Below, piece after piece: positions 17,289 to 26,403 of a DNA stretch of 64,000 nt. The stretch is from G963677085 sp963677085 (GTDB lineage Bacteria > Planctomycetota > Planctomycetia > Pirellulales > Thermoguttaceae), in the NCBI GenBank assembly GCA_963677085.2, contig CAXXFH010000005.1, positions 62,001 to 126,000 of the forward strand, given 5' to 3'. The translations under genes were made by a program, and so were the position numbers. How positions within the stretch are numbered: the stretch's first letter is position 1; each line of letters begins with the position of its first letter. Under the pieces are notes generated by a model. The model made no database searches. It was given only the letters and a program-made list of their open reading frames with translations, and had not been told where the DNA came from.

Positions 17289-20200
17289 TCAGACGGCGGA
17301 TCGCAGGGTGAACTTATCGACCATTTCCTGAAGTTCGGCAGCCATGCGGGAAAGTGCTTCGGCCGAAGCGTTCACCTGCTGCGCCCCGGCAGCAGAGTCG
17401 GTGGCCGCCTTGTTGACTCCCTGGATATTGCTCGACACATCGTTGGCGCCTTTGGCTGCCTCGCCGGCGTTCATCGACACGTCGTTCGCACCCTTGGCAA
17501 CTTCGGCAATCGAGGAGGCAATGTCCCTTGCTCCGGCGTTGGCCTGCTGAACGTTGCTGGAGATATTGTTGGCGGCTTGCGTCTGTTGGTCGACAGTTTG
17601 CGCGACCATCAGGGCCGACTCGTTGATTTTCTCGATTATTCCCGCCACCGAATCGATGACCGTGACGGCTTCGTCGGTATTGCCCTGAACGCCTTGGATG
17701 CGTTTCGCAATATCTTCAGCAGCCTGAGCACTTTGGTTGGCGAGTTCCTTAATCTCGTTGGCCACCACGGCAAAACCTTTTCCGGCGTCGCCGGCCGAGG
17801 CTGCTTCGATCGTGGCGTTTAGTGCCAGAAGATTGGTTTGCTCGGCGATCCGTTTGATGACCTCGGTGACCTGGCCGATTTCTTTGGAGGCCTCGCCCAG
17901 CGCGCTCATGCGCTGTGTGGCCGAACTGGCCATTTTTCGCGCCTCGTCAGAAACCTTCGACACGCCTTGGGTGTTTTCGGCGATGTCGTTGATCGCAACC
18001 GACATCTCTTCGATCGCCGAAGCGACCGAATTCATGTTTTGAGACATTTGCTCGGCTCCGGACGATACATTTTGCGCGTTCGCGCTCATTTCTTCGGAAG
18101 CCGCGGCCATGGTGCTGATGTTCGACGACACCTGCGAGGTGGCGCCGGCGACATTACCGGCCTGGTTGGTCATCTCCTCGGAATTCGACGCCATTTGTGT
18201 TGAGGTTGCCAGCAATTCTTCCGACGAACTGGCCAGGGTCTCGGCGTTGGTCTTAATGTTTCCGAGAATCTCGCCAAGATTTGCCAGCGTCCGATTCAAC
18301 GAGGTGGCGACGCCGGAAAACGCGCTTCGGACACCTTCCGTATCCTGATCGCCTTGGGCAACCGAGTACGGCGCGGTGAGGTCGCCGGCGGACATCTTTT
18401 CCAAAACCTCGGAGAGTTTCTCGACCTCGGCATCCTGATACGCGGCGACCTTTGCCGCTTTGTCACGAGCCGTTTTGATCTCGGTGATATCGACCACGTA
18501 CTCCAAGGCACCGATGACATGTCCCTGGGCATCCTTGATCGGGGCTCCAGTGTACATGATGGGTAAGTTCAAGCCGTTGGGATCCGCAACCGTTTCAGTC
18601 GTGATCCGTTCGCCAGCCATCATCGCTTGGTGACACGCGCACTGCTCCGTTCGGCAGTGGGGGGTTTTGAACAATTCGTGACATTTTCGGCCAACGCATT
18701 CTTCGGGGCGAAGTCCCACCACGTCGGCGCCGGCCGGGTTCATAAAGGTCACATTGTAGTCCTTATCAATCGTCATCACGGGCGTCGGAAGATTGTTGAG
18801 ATTGTCGACCGACTTTTTGGCTTCTTCAATGGCAGTTTTCGTTTCGCTGATATCGAGCACGAATTCCATTGCTCCGGCGACTCGCCCGTCGGCGTCCTTA
18901 ATGGGCGCGGCCGTATACTGGATGGGCAGATTGAGTCCATGGGGGTCGGCTACCGTTTCGCCGACGAACACCCCATCCTTTTGCATCGCCTGTTTGCAGC
19001 GACACTCGTCGGTTTGGCAGTGCGGCGTACGGAACAATTCATAGCACTTCTTGCCCTGGCATTGCTCTGGCGTCGAACCGAGCACCTTGGCGCCCGCACG
19101 GTTGATGAAGGTAACGTTGAAGTCCGTATCGATAGTTACAAACGGCGTAGGCAGGCTATTGAGATGCCCGGCCGATGTCTTGGCTTCATCGAGTGCCTTT
19201 CTAATCTCTTGGGCCGATTGGCGATCCTTTTCCTCGCGTTCCGCCTGAGCCTGTTTCTCCCGCTCGGCAGCGTTTTGGATGTCGGCGAATGCCTGTTGGG
19301 TGTTTTGAATGGATTGGTTGATGGCCTCGGCCATTTGACCTATCTCGTCTTCGCTGTCGACATGGGCTTTCTTGCTGAAGTCCTGGTTCGACAGGGCCGT
19401 GACACTGGCCATGCATTCACGAACCGGGCCTACGATCCCTCGGGTGATCCCCCAAGACACCAGAAAGCCAATCACGATGACACTGATCGTCAGCCCCAGT
19501 GTCAAATGGTTCGCATTGGCAACCGTTTGTCGTGCCTCGCTCGTCTGCGCATCACGGAGGGCACTAGCTTGGCGCTCGATTTCTCGGCCGGCTGCGACCA
19601 TCTTCTCGGCTTCCTGCTGCTGTGCTCGCACGCCGGTCACATAGTCGGTAAAGGCTTTGCGATAGTCGTCAACCGCGGCGATGATACTGTCGATTTGGAT
19701 GATGTTGGCTTCGTCTTTGAAGCGCGACTTGAGGTTTTCCGCAAGGGAAAGAAGTTTATCGATGTCTTTCGCGTGAGCCGTCAGGTATTTGTCGTCATGC
19801 CGGAGGATATAGTTTTTCTCCTGGCGACGAGCGTCTTGCATGTACTTGACCAACCGGTTGGCGTCATCGGCATTGGCAAGGCGTTGCTCAATGACCGCCT
19901 TCTCTTTGCCGGTAGCCAGTTCGTTTTGTAGTTTTTGCTTCTGATCAGTCCGCATCTTGGCGCATTCGTCAATCGCCGCATTGGCCGACTCGACCATTGT
20001 TTTGTCGTTTGCCTCTTTCTGGTCCTCCAGGCTAGCAAAAGCTTCAACCGCAGCCAGCCACGCGGTGAACTGCGCTGCTATAGCGTCGACCGCTTCGCGG
20101 TCTTTGGCCTCGCGGAGGTTGACTTTCATTTCCTCCGCTGCCTTGTGTCGCTCGGTAACCAATTGGCGAGCGTGTTCCAGGGCCTGCTTGTCTTTGTGCA

Positions 20201-20420
20201 ATATGAAGTTCTTTTCGGTCAAGCGGGCTTCGTAACCCTTTTCCAACATCTGGTTGGCATCGCCGGTGGTCTTGTTCTTGTGCTCGACGGTGAGCAAGCT
20301 GGACCATCCCATGTAGCCCAAAAGGCCCGCGATACATACAAGACATCCAAAGCCGATAGCCAGTTTCTGGCCGAGCTTGAACTTTCTCCACACAGTCGGA
20401 GTTGCGAATTTCGGTGACAT
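17289..20420 (-). CDS. Methyl-accepting chemotaxis protein with HBM-like sensor and two Cys-rich PAS domains
   Basis: 1043 residues. A membrane helix (about 18-42) is followed by a periplasmic all-helical sensor (45-305) with two similar motifs (LTEKNFILHKD and RQEKNYILRHD) as in HBM domains, which bind small organic acids in some relatives. A second helix (307-330) leads to a HAMP domain. Two tandem PAS domains (about 415-530 and 535-650) each contain five Cys with identical spacing C-x4-C-x8-C-x4-C-x-C (C454 to C475 and C575 to C596). The C-terminal MCP signalling domain has the conserved hairpin NLLALNATIEAASAGD. It signals through CheW and CheA encoded just upstream. The Cys clusters may bind metal or sense redox state; this is inference. 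Confidence 0.93.
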   Translation of the reverse strand: MSPKFATPTVWRKFKLGQKLAIGFGCLVCIAGLLGYMGWSSLLTVEHKNKTTGDANQMLEKGYEARLTEKNFILHKDKQALEHARQLVTERHKAAEEMKVNLREAKDREAVDAIAAQFTAWLAAVEAFASLEDQKEANDKTMVESANAAIDECAKMRTDQKQKLQNELATGKEKAVIEQRLANADDANRLVKYMQDARRQEKNYILRHDDKYLTAHAKDIDKLLSLAENLKSRFKDEANIIQIDSIIAAVDDYRKAFTDYVTGVRAQQQEAEKMVAAGREIERQASALRDAQTSEARQTVANANHLTLGLTISVIVIGFLVSWGITRGIVGPVRECMASVTALSNQDFSKKAHVDSEDEIGQMAEAINQSIQNTQQAFADIQNAAEREKQAQAEREEKDRQSAQEIRKALDEAKTSAGHLNSLPTPFVTIDTDFNVTFINRAGAKVLGSTPEQCQGKKCYELFRTPHCQTDECRCKQAMQKDGVFVGETVADPHGLNLPIQYTAAPIKDADGRVAGAMEFVLDISETKTAIEEAKKSVDNLNNLPTPVMTIDKDYNVTFMNPAGADVVGLRPEECVGRKCHELFKTPHCRTEQCACHQAMMAGERITTETVADPNGLNLPIMYTGAPIKDAQGHVIGALEYVVDITEIKTARDKAAKVAAYQDAEVEKLSEVLEKMSAGDLTAPYSVAQGDQDTEGVRSAFSGVATSLNRTLANLGEILGNIKTNAETLASSSEELLATSTQMASNSEEMTNQAGNVAGATSQVSSNISTMAAASEEMSANAQNVSSGAEQMSQNMNSVASAIEEMSVAINDIAENTQGVSKVSDEARKMASSATQRMSALGEASKEIGQVTEVIKRIAEQTNLLALNATIEAASAGDAGKGFAVVANEIKELANQSAQAAEDIAKRIQGVQGNTDEAVTVIDSVAGIIEKINESALMVAQTVDQQTQAANNISSNVQQANAGARDIASSIAEVAKGANDVSMNAGEAAKGANDVSSNIQGVNKAATDSAAGAQQVNASAEALSRMAAELQEMVDKFTLRSAV

Positions 20421-20522
20421 GTTTAAAGTTCCTTTCTCTTCTCCATGGGGGGCGGCGAGTGTGCCGCTCGTTTACAAAACACTGTACAATACGAGCTCAG
20501 GAACATGTGTTCCGCCGGCTCG

Positions 20523-21017
20523 TTACATTTCAATAACGTTCAAAAATCTCGTAGCATTGAGGACAACGAGAAGTTCTCCCTTGAGCCAACACACACCCTC
20601 GATGAGCGCAACATGCAAGCTAACCTGCTCGGAGTCGCCTTGGGTAAGTTGCGCTGCATCCGGACGATCTTCAATCTGGTCGACGTCAACTTCAACGACG
20701 TCACCGATGCTGTCGACGAGTACGCCGAAAGACTCTCCCACCTCCGATTTGAAAAGGACCACACGACTTGCCTCGTTGGCTTCGGTGCTTTCGAAACCCA
20801 ACAGCAGACGTAAGTCGAGAATCAAATGAACTTGACCACGGATGTTCACATACCCTCGCACCTCTGGCGGGGCGTGAAATACCGGTGTGAACTCGGTTTG
20901 GGAGTTGATCTCCTTGACATGCAGGATATCGACCCCGTAGAGTCTTCCAGCAACCCCAAACGTGCAGAACTGCTGCTTCGTGTCGGTTGCCGTCGTTTTG
21001 GCAAGAGCGGTTTGCAC
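20523..21017 (-). CDS. cheW: Chemotaxis coupling protein CheW
   Basis: 164 residues, single CheW domain: QQFCTFGVAGRLYGVDI, the conserved VRGYVNIRGQVHLILDLR core, then VVLFKSEVGESFGVLVDSIGDVVEV. It bridges MCP and CheA. The start is a GTG at 21017 with AAGGA nine bases upstream. Genes before and after are cheA and the MCP on the same strand, with about 100-bp gaps each. Confidence 0.93.
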   Translation of the reverse strand: MQTALAKTTATDTKQQFCTFGVAGRLYGVDILHVKEINSQTEFTPVFHAPPEVRGYVNIRGQVHLILDLRLLLGFESTEANEASRVVLFKSEVGESFGVLVDSIGDVVEVDVDQIEDRPDAAQLTQGDSEQVSLHVALIEGVCWLKGELLVVLNATRFLNVIEM

Positions 21018-21119
21018 TTTGTTTATTCCTTTCTATTTGCCCGTGGGGAGTGTGTGTTCAGGTCTTGAAGAAACCTTTCCACGTTCTAATCAATGAATAC
21101 GATTTGCGGGTTCTGGCAA

Positions 21120-24100
21120 TCAGACTAGGCTTAGTGTTTCGAGCAATTCAGAAACGCGCGCCAACACGGCTTCGCGATTCAAGGTGCTATCGCCCTGGCG
21201 ACGCGGGGCAGCGGTAATCGTGTGTTTTGGTGAGGGAATGGTGCGGCTGCCGAGAAGGTCGGCGACCTCTCGCAACAATTCCTCGCGATCGATTTTCACC
21301 CGATACCTGTCGTAACCCGATTCGCGTGCCAACGCCATGTCGGCCTCGGAACTCAGGGCTGTCAGTGCGATGGCGGGCTGGTGTTCATATTTGGGATTCC
21401 GGCGAAGGGCCTTGATAAACTCGAAGCCGTTCATCACCGGCATCTCAATGTCGGAGATTACGAGGTCGAAGTCGTTTTGTTCAAGGATTTCGAGAGCCTC
21501 TTTTCCATGCTCCGCCGTGGTTACGCGGTAGTTGTCGGCTTCGAGATACCCCTTGACCAACCGGCGGAAGAATAGGGTGTCTTCCACGAGAAGAATACGT
21601 ATGTTCTCTTGGGGCGGGGGACTACTTTTGCGGCGTTGGGCGAACCAGTCGGGCTCGGCGAGTTCAATCAGTCGGTAAATGTCGAGGAAGAGCGTCATCT
21701 GATTGGCGACGATCGCCGTTCCCAGGACGCCCGCCTCGTCGTAACTGTCGATGTTCAGTTGCGTGGTGGCTTCGGCGATGTCGACGACATTGGACATCAC
21801 GATTCCAAAGGGCCGTTCTACGTGCTTCGGCAGCAACAGCGAAATCTCTTCCTGCTCGATACAGGGCGACACGTTGAGCACGTTTTCCAAATGCAGCAAT
21901 AAGGTCGACGCGCCATCGATCGTGACATACTGTTTGTCGCCGATGCGTTCGATTCGATCGACCGTGATACGTTCGATCCGGCGAATCATGGGCAGGGATA
22001 CGGCGAACTGTTCCGAGGGACCACTCTTGAAGAGAAGGACCGTTTGGGCGTCGGAAACACAGAGTTCGTCCGTGGCTTGTTGTTCGGTATCGTCCTGCCG
22101 CGCCTTAAGTTGCACGCCAGCATGGTGCGCGATGCCCTCGATGTCGAGAATCAACGCCACTTGGCCGTCGCCCATTACCGTCGCACCGGAATAGATACCC
22201 AACGTTTTCAGCGACGGGTGCATCGGCTTAACCACGATTTCTTCGGTACCGATCACCCGATCGACCATCAGCCCAAAACGCTGAGTTCCCACCTTAACCA
22301 CGGCGAACGTGAGCGAGCGGTGCGAAGTCTTGGCGTCCTTGCCGAGGGCGTCTTGCTGCTTGCGATAGGTTTCCGTGATTTCTCCTTGCGCAAGATCGGT
22401 AAACGGTTCGGATCTGTCGAGTACCTCGTTCAGCCGGACCATGGGCAGCAGGTGGTTGCGCAAACGATAAACTTCCTGATTGCCGGCACATTCGATTTTG
22501 GTGCGCAAATCTTCGTCGTAAAGACATACCAATTCTTCGAGGTTGACTTGGGGAATGGCGTAGCGATATGCCCCTACGGTCACGACCAGGCAGGGAATGA
22601 TGGCCAATGTTAGCGGCAAACGAAGTGTAATGGACGTGCCCTTGTTGAGTGTCGAGTCCAGATCCAAAGAACCGCCCAACTGTTCGATCGCCGTTTTGAC
22701 AACATCCATTCCCACGCCGCGTCCGGAGACGTCGGTGGTCTTCTTGGCGGTGGAGAAGCCGGGCAATGTGATGAGGGAGAGAATCTCTTTTTCGGTCATG
22801 GCGGCCAACTGGGCTTCGGTACGGAAACCAGCGTCCTCGGCCTTACGCCGCACGGCCTCGACGTCGATCCCTCGCCCGTCGTCGGTGACTTTGATATTGA
22901 TTTGCCCCCCTTCGTGATACGCACGTACCGAAATCCGACCTGCGGCGGCCTTGCCAAGTCTTTCTCGGGCGGCCGGCGTCTCGATGCCGTGGTCGCACGA
23001 GTTGCGGATGATGTGCATCAATGGATCGGCAAGCGATTCGAGAATCGTCTTGTCGAGTTCTACCTCGTTACCCGTGGTGGTAATCTCGATTCCCTTTTTG
23101 AGTTTCTTGGAGAGATCGCGACCAATCCGAGGAAGTTTACTGAAGACATTGCCGATCGGCTGCATGCGTGTTCGCATGATCGTCTCTTGCAACTCGGAGG
23201 TGACAATGTCGAGCCGCTGCGAGATGCCGCGTGTTACCGGATCAGACCGGTTGGCCGATAGCATGTGTTGATTCCGTACAAGAACTAACTCGCCCGCAAG
23301 TGTCATCAATTGATCGAGGATATCAACATGAATTCGCACGGTCTCCGCGTGATCGCGACTTGCTTTGGTTGTGCGTGACACATCGTCTGTCTCCTTCGCG
23401 TTGTTAGGCATTTCCGGCGATGCTCCTGTTTCTGTTGTGTGTTCGTTTGTGGGAGTTTCAGAACACGGCGCACAACTTCTGTCTTCCTCTTGTTCATCCG
23501 GTTCGGCGGCGAGTAACTCGGGAACTACTTCGGTGATCTTCTCTGTTGTAAGGTTCGTTGCCTCGGCTGCCCCAGGCAAATCGAGATCAGTGGAGAAGAG
23601 CACGCGGTAAATCAATGGCTGGCTGGTGAGATCGTCCGAGAGGTTCTTTGCCTCGCATTCCAGTTTTCCGTCGATAATCAAACCGGCGTCCAACAGCTTG
23701 TGAATCAGTGCGGCCGGCGAGAGTCCGCCTTCCTCCTGAAACGCCCGGAGGTCGTATTCCAAAACATAAAGATGCGAATGATTGGCCGGCCTGCTGCTCA
23801 AGGAGAACTCGTTGATCTCAAATCCGTAGTCCTGGCCTTTTTCGCAGGCAAGCCGAACTGGTGTGGCCAATTCCTTTCGCGCCCTCGGCGAAGTGGCCTT
23901 TGCCAATACGCTGGAAATGCGATCGTGTACTTTCTGAATATCGACGGTGCTGCTGTTCTCGACATCGTCAACAAGTACGGCGAGCAGGTCGGCGCCCTGT
24001 AGCAGAGCGTCGATGATTTGCGACTCAGGCTTGGTTTCACCCGCTCGGATCGTCTGTAGCAGTGTTTCCATCACGTGGGCCAGATCGCCGATCTTCTCCA

Positions 24101-24278
24101 AGCCCAGGAATCCGGCGGCACCTTTTATCGAATGAATTCCGCGGAAGATATTGTCGACCAGTCCCATGTCGGGTTGCGTGGCCTGTTTCTCCAACGCGAG
24201 AAACTGATCCTCGATCGTCGAGAGATGTTCTTTCGCTTCGGCGACGAACTCATTCGTCAAGTCTTGATAGCAGTCCAT
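21120..24278 (-). CDS. cheA: Hybrid histidine kinase CheA with two CheW-like domains and a receiver
   Basis: 1052 residues. Order: HPt domain with phospho-accepting His49 (IFRGIHSIKGAAGFLG); P2-like region; dimerisation helices (about 320-390); HATPase (IIRNSCDHGIE N-box, DDGRGID and GRGVGMDVV G-boxes); a CheW domain; a second CheW-like domain before about residue 890; and a C-terminal receiver (ILLVEDTLFFRR, VISDIEMPVMNG). Soluble kinase of the array; it phosphorylates CheB and probably its own receiver. The fused receiver replaces a separate CheY, and no cheY gene is in the window. The second CheW-like domain is unusual. The ATPase/STAS gene ends 13 bases upstream. Confidence 0.94.
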   Translation of the reverse strand: MDCYQDLTNEFVAEAKEHLSTIEDQFLALEKQATQPDMGLVDNIFRGIHSIKGAAGFLGLEKIGDLAHVMETLLQTIRAGETKPESQIIDALLQGADLLAVLVDDVENSSTVDIQKVHDRISSVLAKATSPRARKELATPVRLACEKGQDYGFEINEFSLSSRPANHSHLYVLEYDLRAFQEEGGLSPAALIHKLLDAGLIIDGKLECEAKNLSDDLTSQPLIYRVLFSTDLDLPGAAEATNLTTEKITEVVPELLAAEPDEQEEDRSCAPCSETPTNEHTTETGASPEMPNNAKETDDVSRTTKASRDHAETVRIHVDILDQLMTLAGELVLVRNQHMLSANRSDPVTRGISQRLDIVTSELQETIMRTRMQPIGNVFSKLPRIGRDLSKKLKKGIEITTTGNEVELDKTILESLADPLMHIIRNSCDHGIETPAARERLGKAAAGRISVRAYHEGGQINIKVTDDGRGIDVEAVRRKAEDAGFRTEAQLAAMTEKEILSLITLPGFSTAKKTTDVSGRGVGMDVVKTAIEQLGGSLDLDSTLNKGTSITLRLPLTLAIIPCLVVTVGAYRYAIPQVNLEELVCLYDEDLRTKIECAGNQEVYRLRNHLLPMVRLNEVLDRSEPFTDLAQGEITETYRKQQDALGKDAKTSHRSLTFAVVKVGTQRFGLMVDRVIGTEEIVVKPMHPSLKTLGIYSGATVMGDGQVALILDIEGIAHHAGVQLKARQDDTEQQATDELCVSDAQTVLLFKSGPSEQFAVSLPMIRRIERITVDRIERIGDKQYVTIDGASTLLLHLENVLNVSPCIEQEEISLLLPKHVERPFGIVMSNVVDIAEATTQLNIDSYDEAGVLGTAIVANQMTLFLDIYRLIELAEPDWFAQRRKSSPPPQENIRILLVEDTLFFRRLVKGYLEADNYRVTTAEHGKEALEILEQNDFDLVISDIEMPVMNGFEFIKALRRNPKYEHQPAIALTALSSEADMALARESGYDRYRVKIDREELLREVADLLGSRTIPSPKHTITAAPRRQGDSTLNREAVLARVSELLETLSLV

Positions 24279-24291
24279 TTGAGAGGTGTCC

Positions 24292-25059
24292 CTATTTCGT
24301 GTTCACACGGTAGCATCGATCCAACCGTGTCATCTGAAAGAGCATTGTCAACGACGGATTCGCATTAACGATCTCTAGCTGAGCGTCGCGCCCCGCGTCG
24401 GCGAGTGTTTTCGCCAGCACGAAGAAAACGCTCAACGAAACCGAATCGATATCTTCCACGTCTGTCAGATCGAAGCAGAACTGGTTACACGCTTGGTCGA
24501 CAAGGTCAAGCAATAGCAGGCGAAAATCATTGGCCACCGCGGCAGTAATGCGCCCAGACGGCCGGATCATATGCCCTCGGTCGTTAACCTGGACGTCGAA
24601 CGTCGTCGCGGGAGCGACCCGCAAAACTACAGTCACGCGGCTCCCGTTGTTGTCAAACAAAATCTCATCCGCGAAGTTGTTTACCAAGGCGAGTCCACGT
24701 CGGCGAATCTGCTGGGGATCGTCCGGGAGTAGCATGGTTTCCGACTCGAAATCGAAACCATCTCCCTCATCCTCGACGACAATTTTCCCGGCGTGTGTAT
24801 TCAGCAGGTCGATCGTACATGCCACGGTCAAAGCGGGGTCACTGTGGTTGCCGTGTTCGATGGCGTTTAACAGAAGTTCGCGAAGGACAAGCTTCAAACC
24901 GCCACAACAGACGGCCCCCGAACGTTCCACGAAGTTACAGGCATGTGGTACAACTCGGTCGACCAATCGCACATCCGACGAAATGCGATAAGCAACCGAC
25001 GTATTTTCTTCTGCCACCTCAAAAACCAACTCGCCGACAGTCTTTTCGATAGTAGTCAT
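24292..25059 (-). CDS. RsbW-like ATPase fused to a STAS domain
   Basis: 255 residues from the ATG at 25059 (AAGGGG upstream); an in-frame extension to 25143 has no site. Residues 1-140 form a HATPase_c_2 fold like anti-sigma kinases RsbW/SpoIIAB (N-box LRELLLNAIEHGNHSD, G-box VEDEGDGFDFE). Residues 150-255 look like a STAS domain (RITAAVANDFRLLL, FDLTDVEDIDSVSLSVFF) with the Ser typical of anti-sigma antagonists. It may link stress signalling to the chemosensory array, since cheA follows 13 bases later. The fusion of kinase and antagonist in one chain is uncommon. The partner is unknown. Confidence 0.8.
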   Translation of the reverse strand: MTTIEKTVGELVFEVAEENTSVAYRISSDVRLVDRVVPHACNFVERSGAVCCGGLKLVLRELLLNAIEHGNHSDPALTVACTIDLLNTHAGKIVVEDEGDGFDFESETMLLPDDPQQIRRRGLALVNNFADEILFDNNGSRVTVVLRVAPATTFDVQVNDRGHMIRPSGRITAAVANDFRLLLLDLVDQACNQFCFDLTDVEDIDSVSLSVFFVLAKTLADAGRDAQLEIVNANPSLTMLFQMTRLDRCYRVNTK

Positions 25060-26403
25060 CAAAGATGTGCCCCTTTGAAAGTGTCTATGCAAACGAGGTA
25101 GTGTTCGGACAAGTGAAAGCAAAAAGAGTCTCGTGGCCGGCAAACGCGCAAAAGCACTTGGCTAACGGTGCTTTGGGCGAAAACGCGCCGGAGGATGCCT
25201 CGGAACCGAATCGCGTTACGTAGGCGAGGAGAAAACCATCGCCCTTGCGCGTATCACGACAAACGCAGGAGTTTCCAGCCAGGGGAAATGCCCGACGGCT
25301 GAGACACAAGATGGCAACGTGGCGTTTCGCAAGGCCGGAGGTTAACCGGCGTTGGTACTGGCCCGTTGCTGAGTCAGATGTCGCCTGGAAATGCGCAATA
25401 GAGTTTCGCCTGGCTGCGATCTTTAGATCGTGGTCTTGGCGCGCATTTCTGTCGGCGTTTTTAGATTGTAGGTGCGCTTCTGCCCCGCGCATAGTTCTGC
25501 CATCCCGTCGCAACTCCTGCCCCAGCCCCTACGAAGAATCCTTCGCAAGGGCATGTTGATCGCCAGAATGGAAAACGGCAATCATTCACAATCAACACAG
25601 ACGCAAAGTGCTCCCGAACTTTGTGCCTGGTATCACCGTTACGCCTGACTTGCGCGAGTCGGCAGCCAAGTGGACTTCGTCACTTTGCCTCCGACGAATC
25701 GGAATGTGACGAATTCTGCCTGTCCGGATGGTTCGCTCGCGTTGTCAGGTGAAGTGGCGGGGTGTTTTCCCTGGTAAGTAATGGTAAAAGCACCCCAGGG
25801 CACTTCGGACCCTAGAGAAACATAGAGTGGTTTTACGCCAATAGCAAATCAAAGCGGCATTCATTCTTGGTTTTTTGCAAGTCATTTATCGCAAGGACTT
25901 TGGGAACACTTCCCCACCTTTTACGCGTTGGAATTATCGATGGAAACCGTTTATTGCATCCCGGCAGTCAATGAACCTGGACCTGGCCTGGATTTCTTAC
26001 AACCGAATTAATCGCGGAGTCACGAAGGACACTGAGAAGGGAAGGTTTGCTGCGGACCGGTACCTGCGCGAAGCGGAGTTTCCGTAACCTCTTCAACAGG
26101 TTGGCAGGGCCGCCAAGCAAGCCGGTGTTGCCGCACCGAGCCCAAAAACCGCTCTCGTTGGGCGCTATTCTTTGTGAAACGGCTAACGATTTCTGAGGTT
26201 CGTAGTACAGACGAACCTTGGCTGGCTATGCGCTCCGGTCGGGGGGGCGACTCGCTGCTTTCTTTGTGCTATCCGCATGGATGCCAAATCGTGCGTGACA
26301 CTTGCTGGGCGTTTTCTGCCCTTATAAGTAGGGCCCGAATTGTAGGGGTAGCCATCAATCGGCAATAGCACCAAGAGCGTCGCCTTCGGCAGAGAGCCAA
26401 TTC
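25060..26403. other. 1.3-kb divergent non-coding region
   Basis: Upstream of both the chemosensory operon (minus) and the serpin-propeller gene (plus). Several short frames exist (for example minus-strand 25085-25513), but they have Arg/Cys-rich, low-complexity compositions and no recognisable domains. A reversed family 2 element lies at 26101-26170. A TTCGTCAC/GTGACGAA inverted pair lies near 25675-25715. No promoter can be assigned with confidence. Confidence 0.5.
26101..26170 (-). repeat. 70-bp dispersed element, family 2, copy 4
   Basis: On the minus strand it reads GCGCCCAACGAGAGCGG, GGTGCGGCAACACCGG and TTGGCGGCCCTGCC, in the family order. It is diverged relative to copies 2 and 6. Confidence 0.5.

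Noticed and set aside
25085..25513. Minus-strand 142-codon frame upstream of the ATPase/STAS gene
   Set aside because: Arg/Cys-rich composition, no domain, no clear start signal, and overlaps the presumed promoter region.
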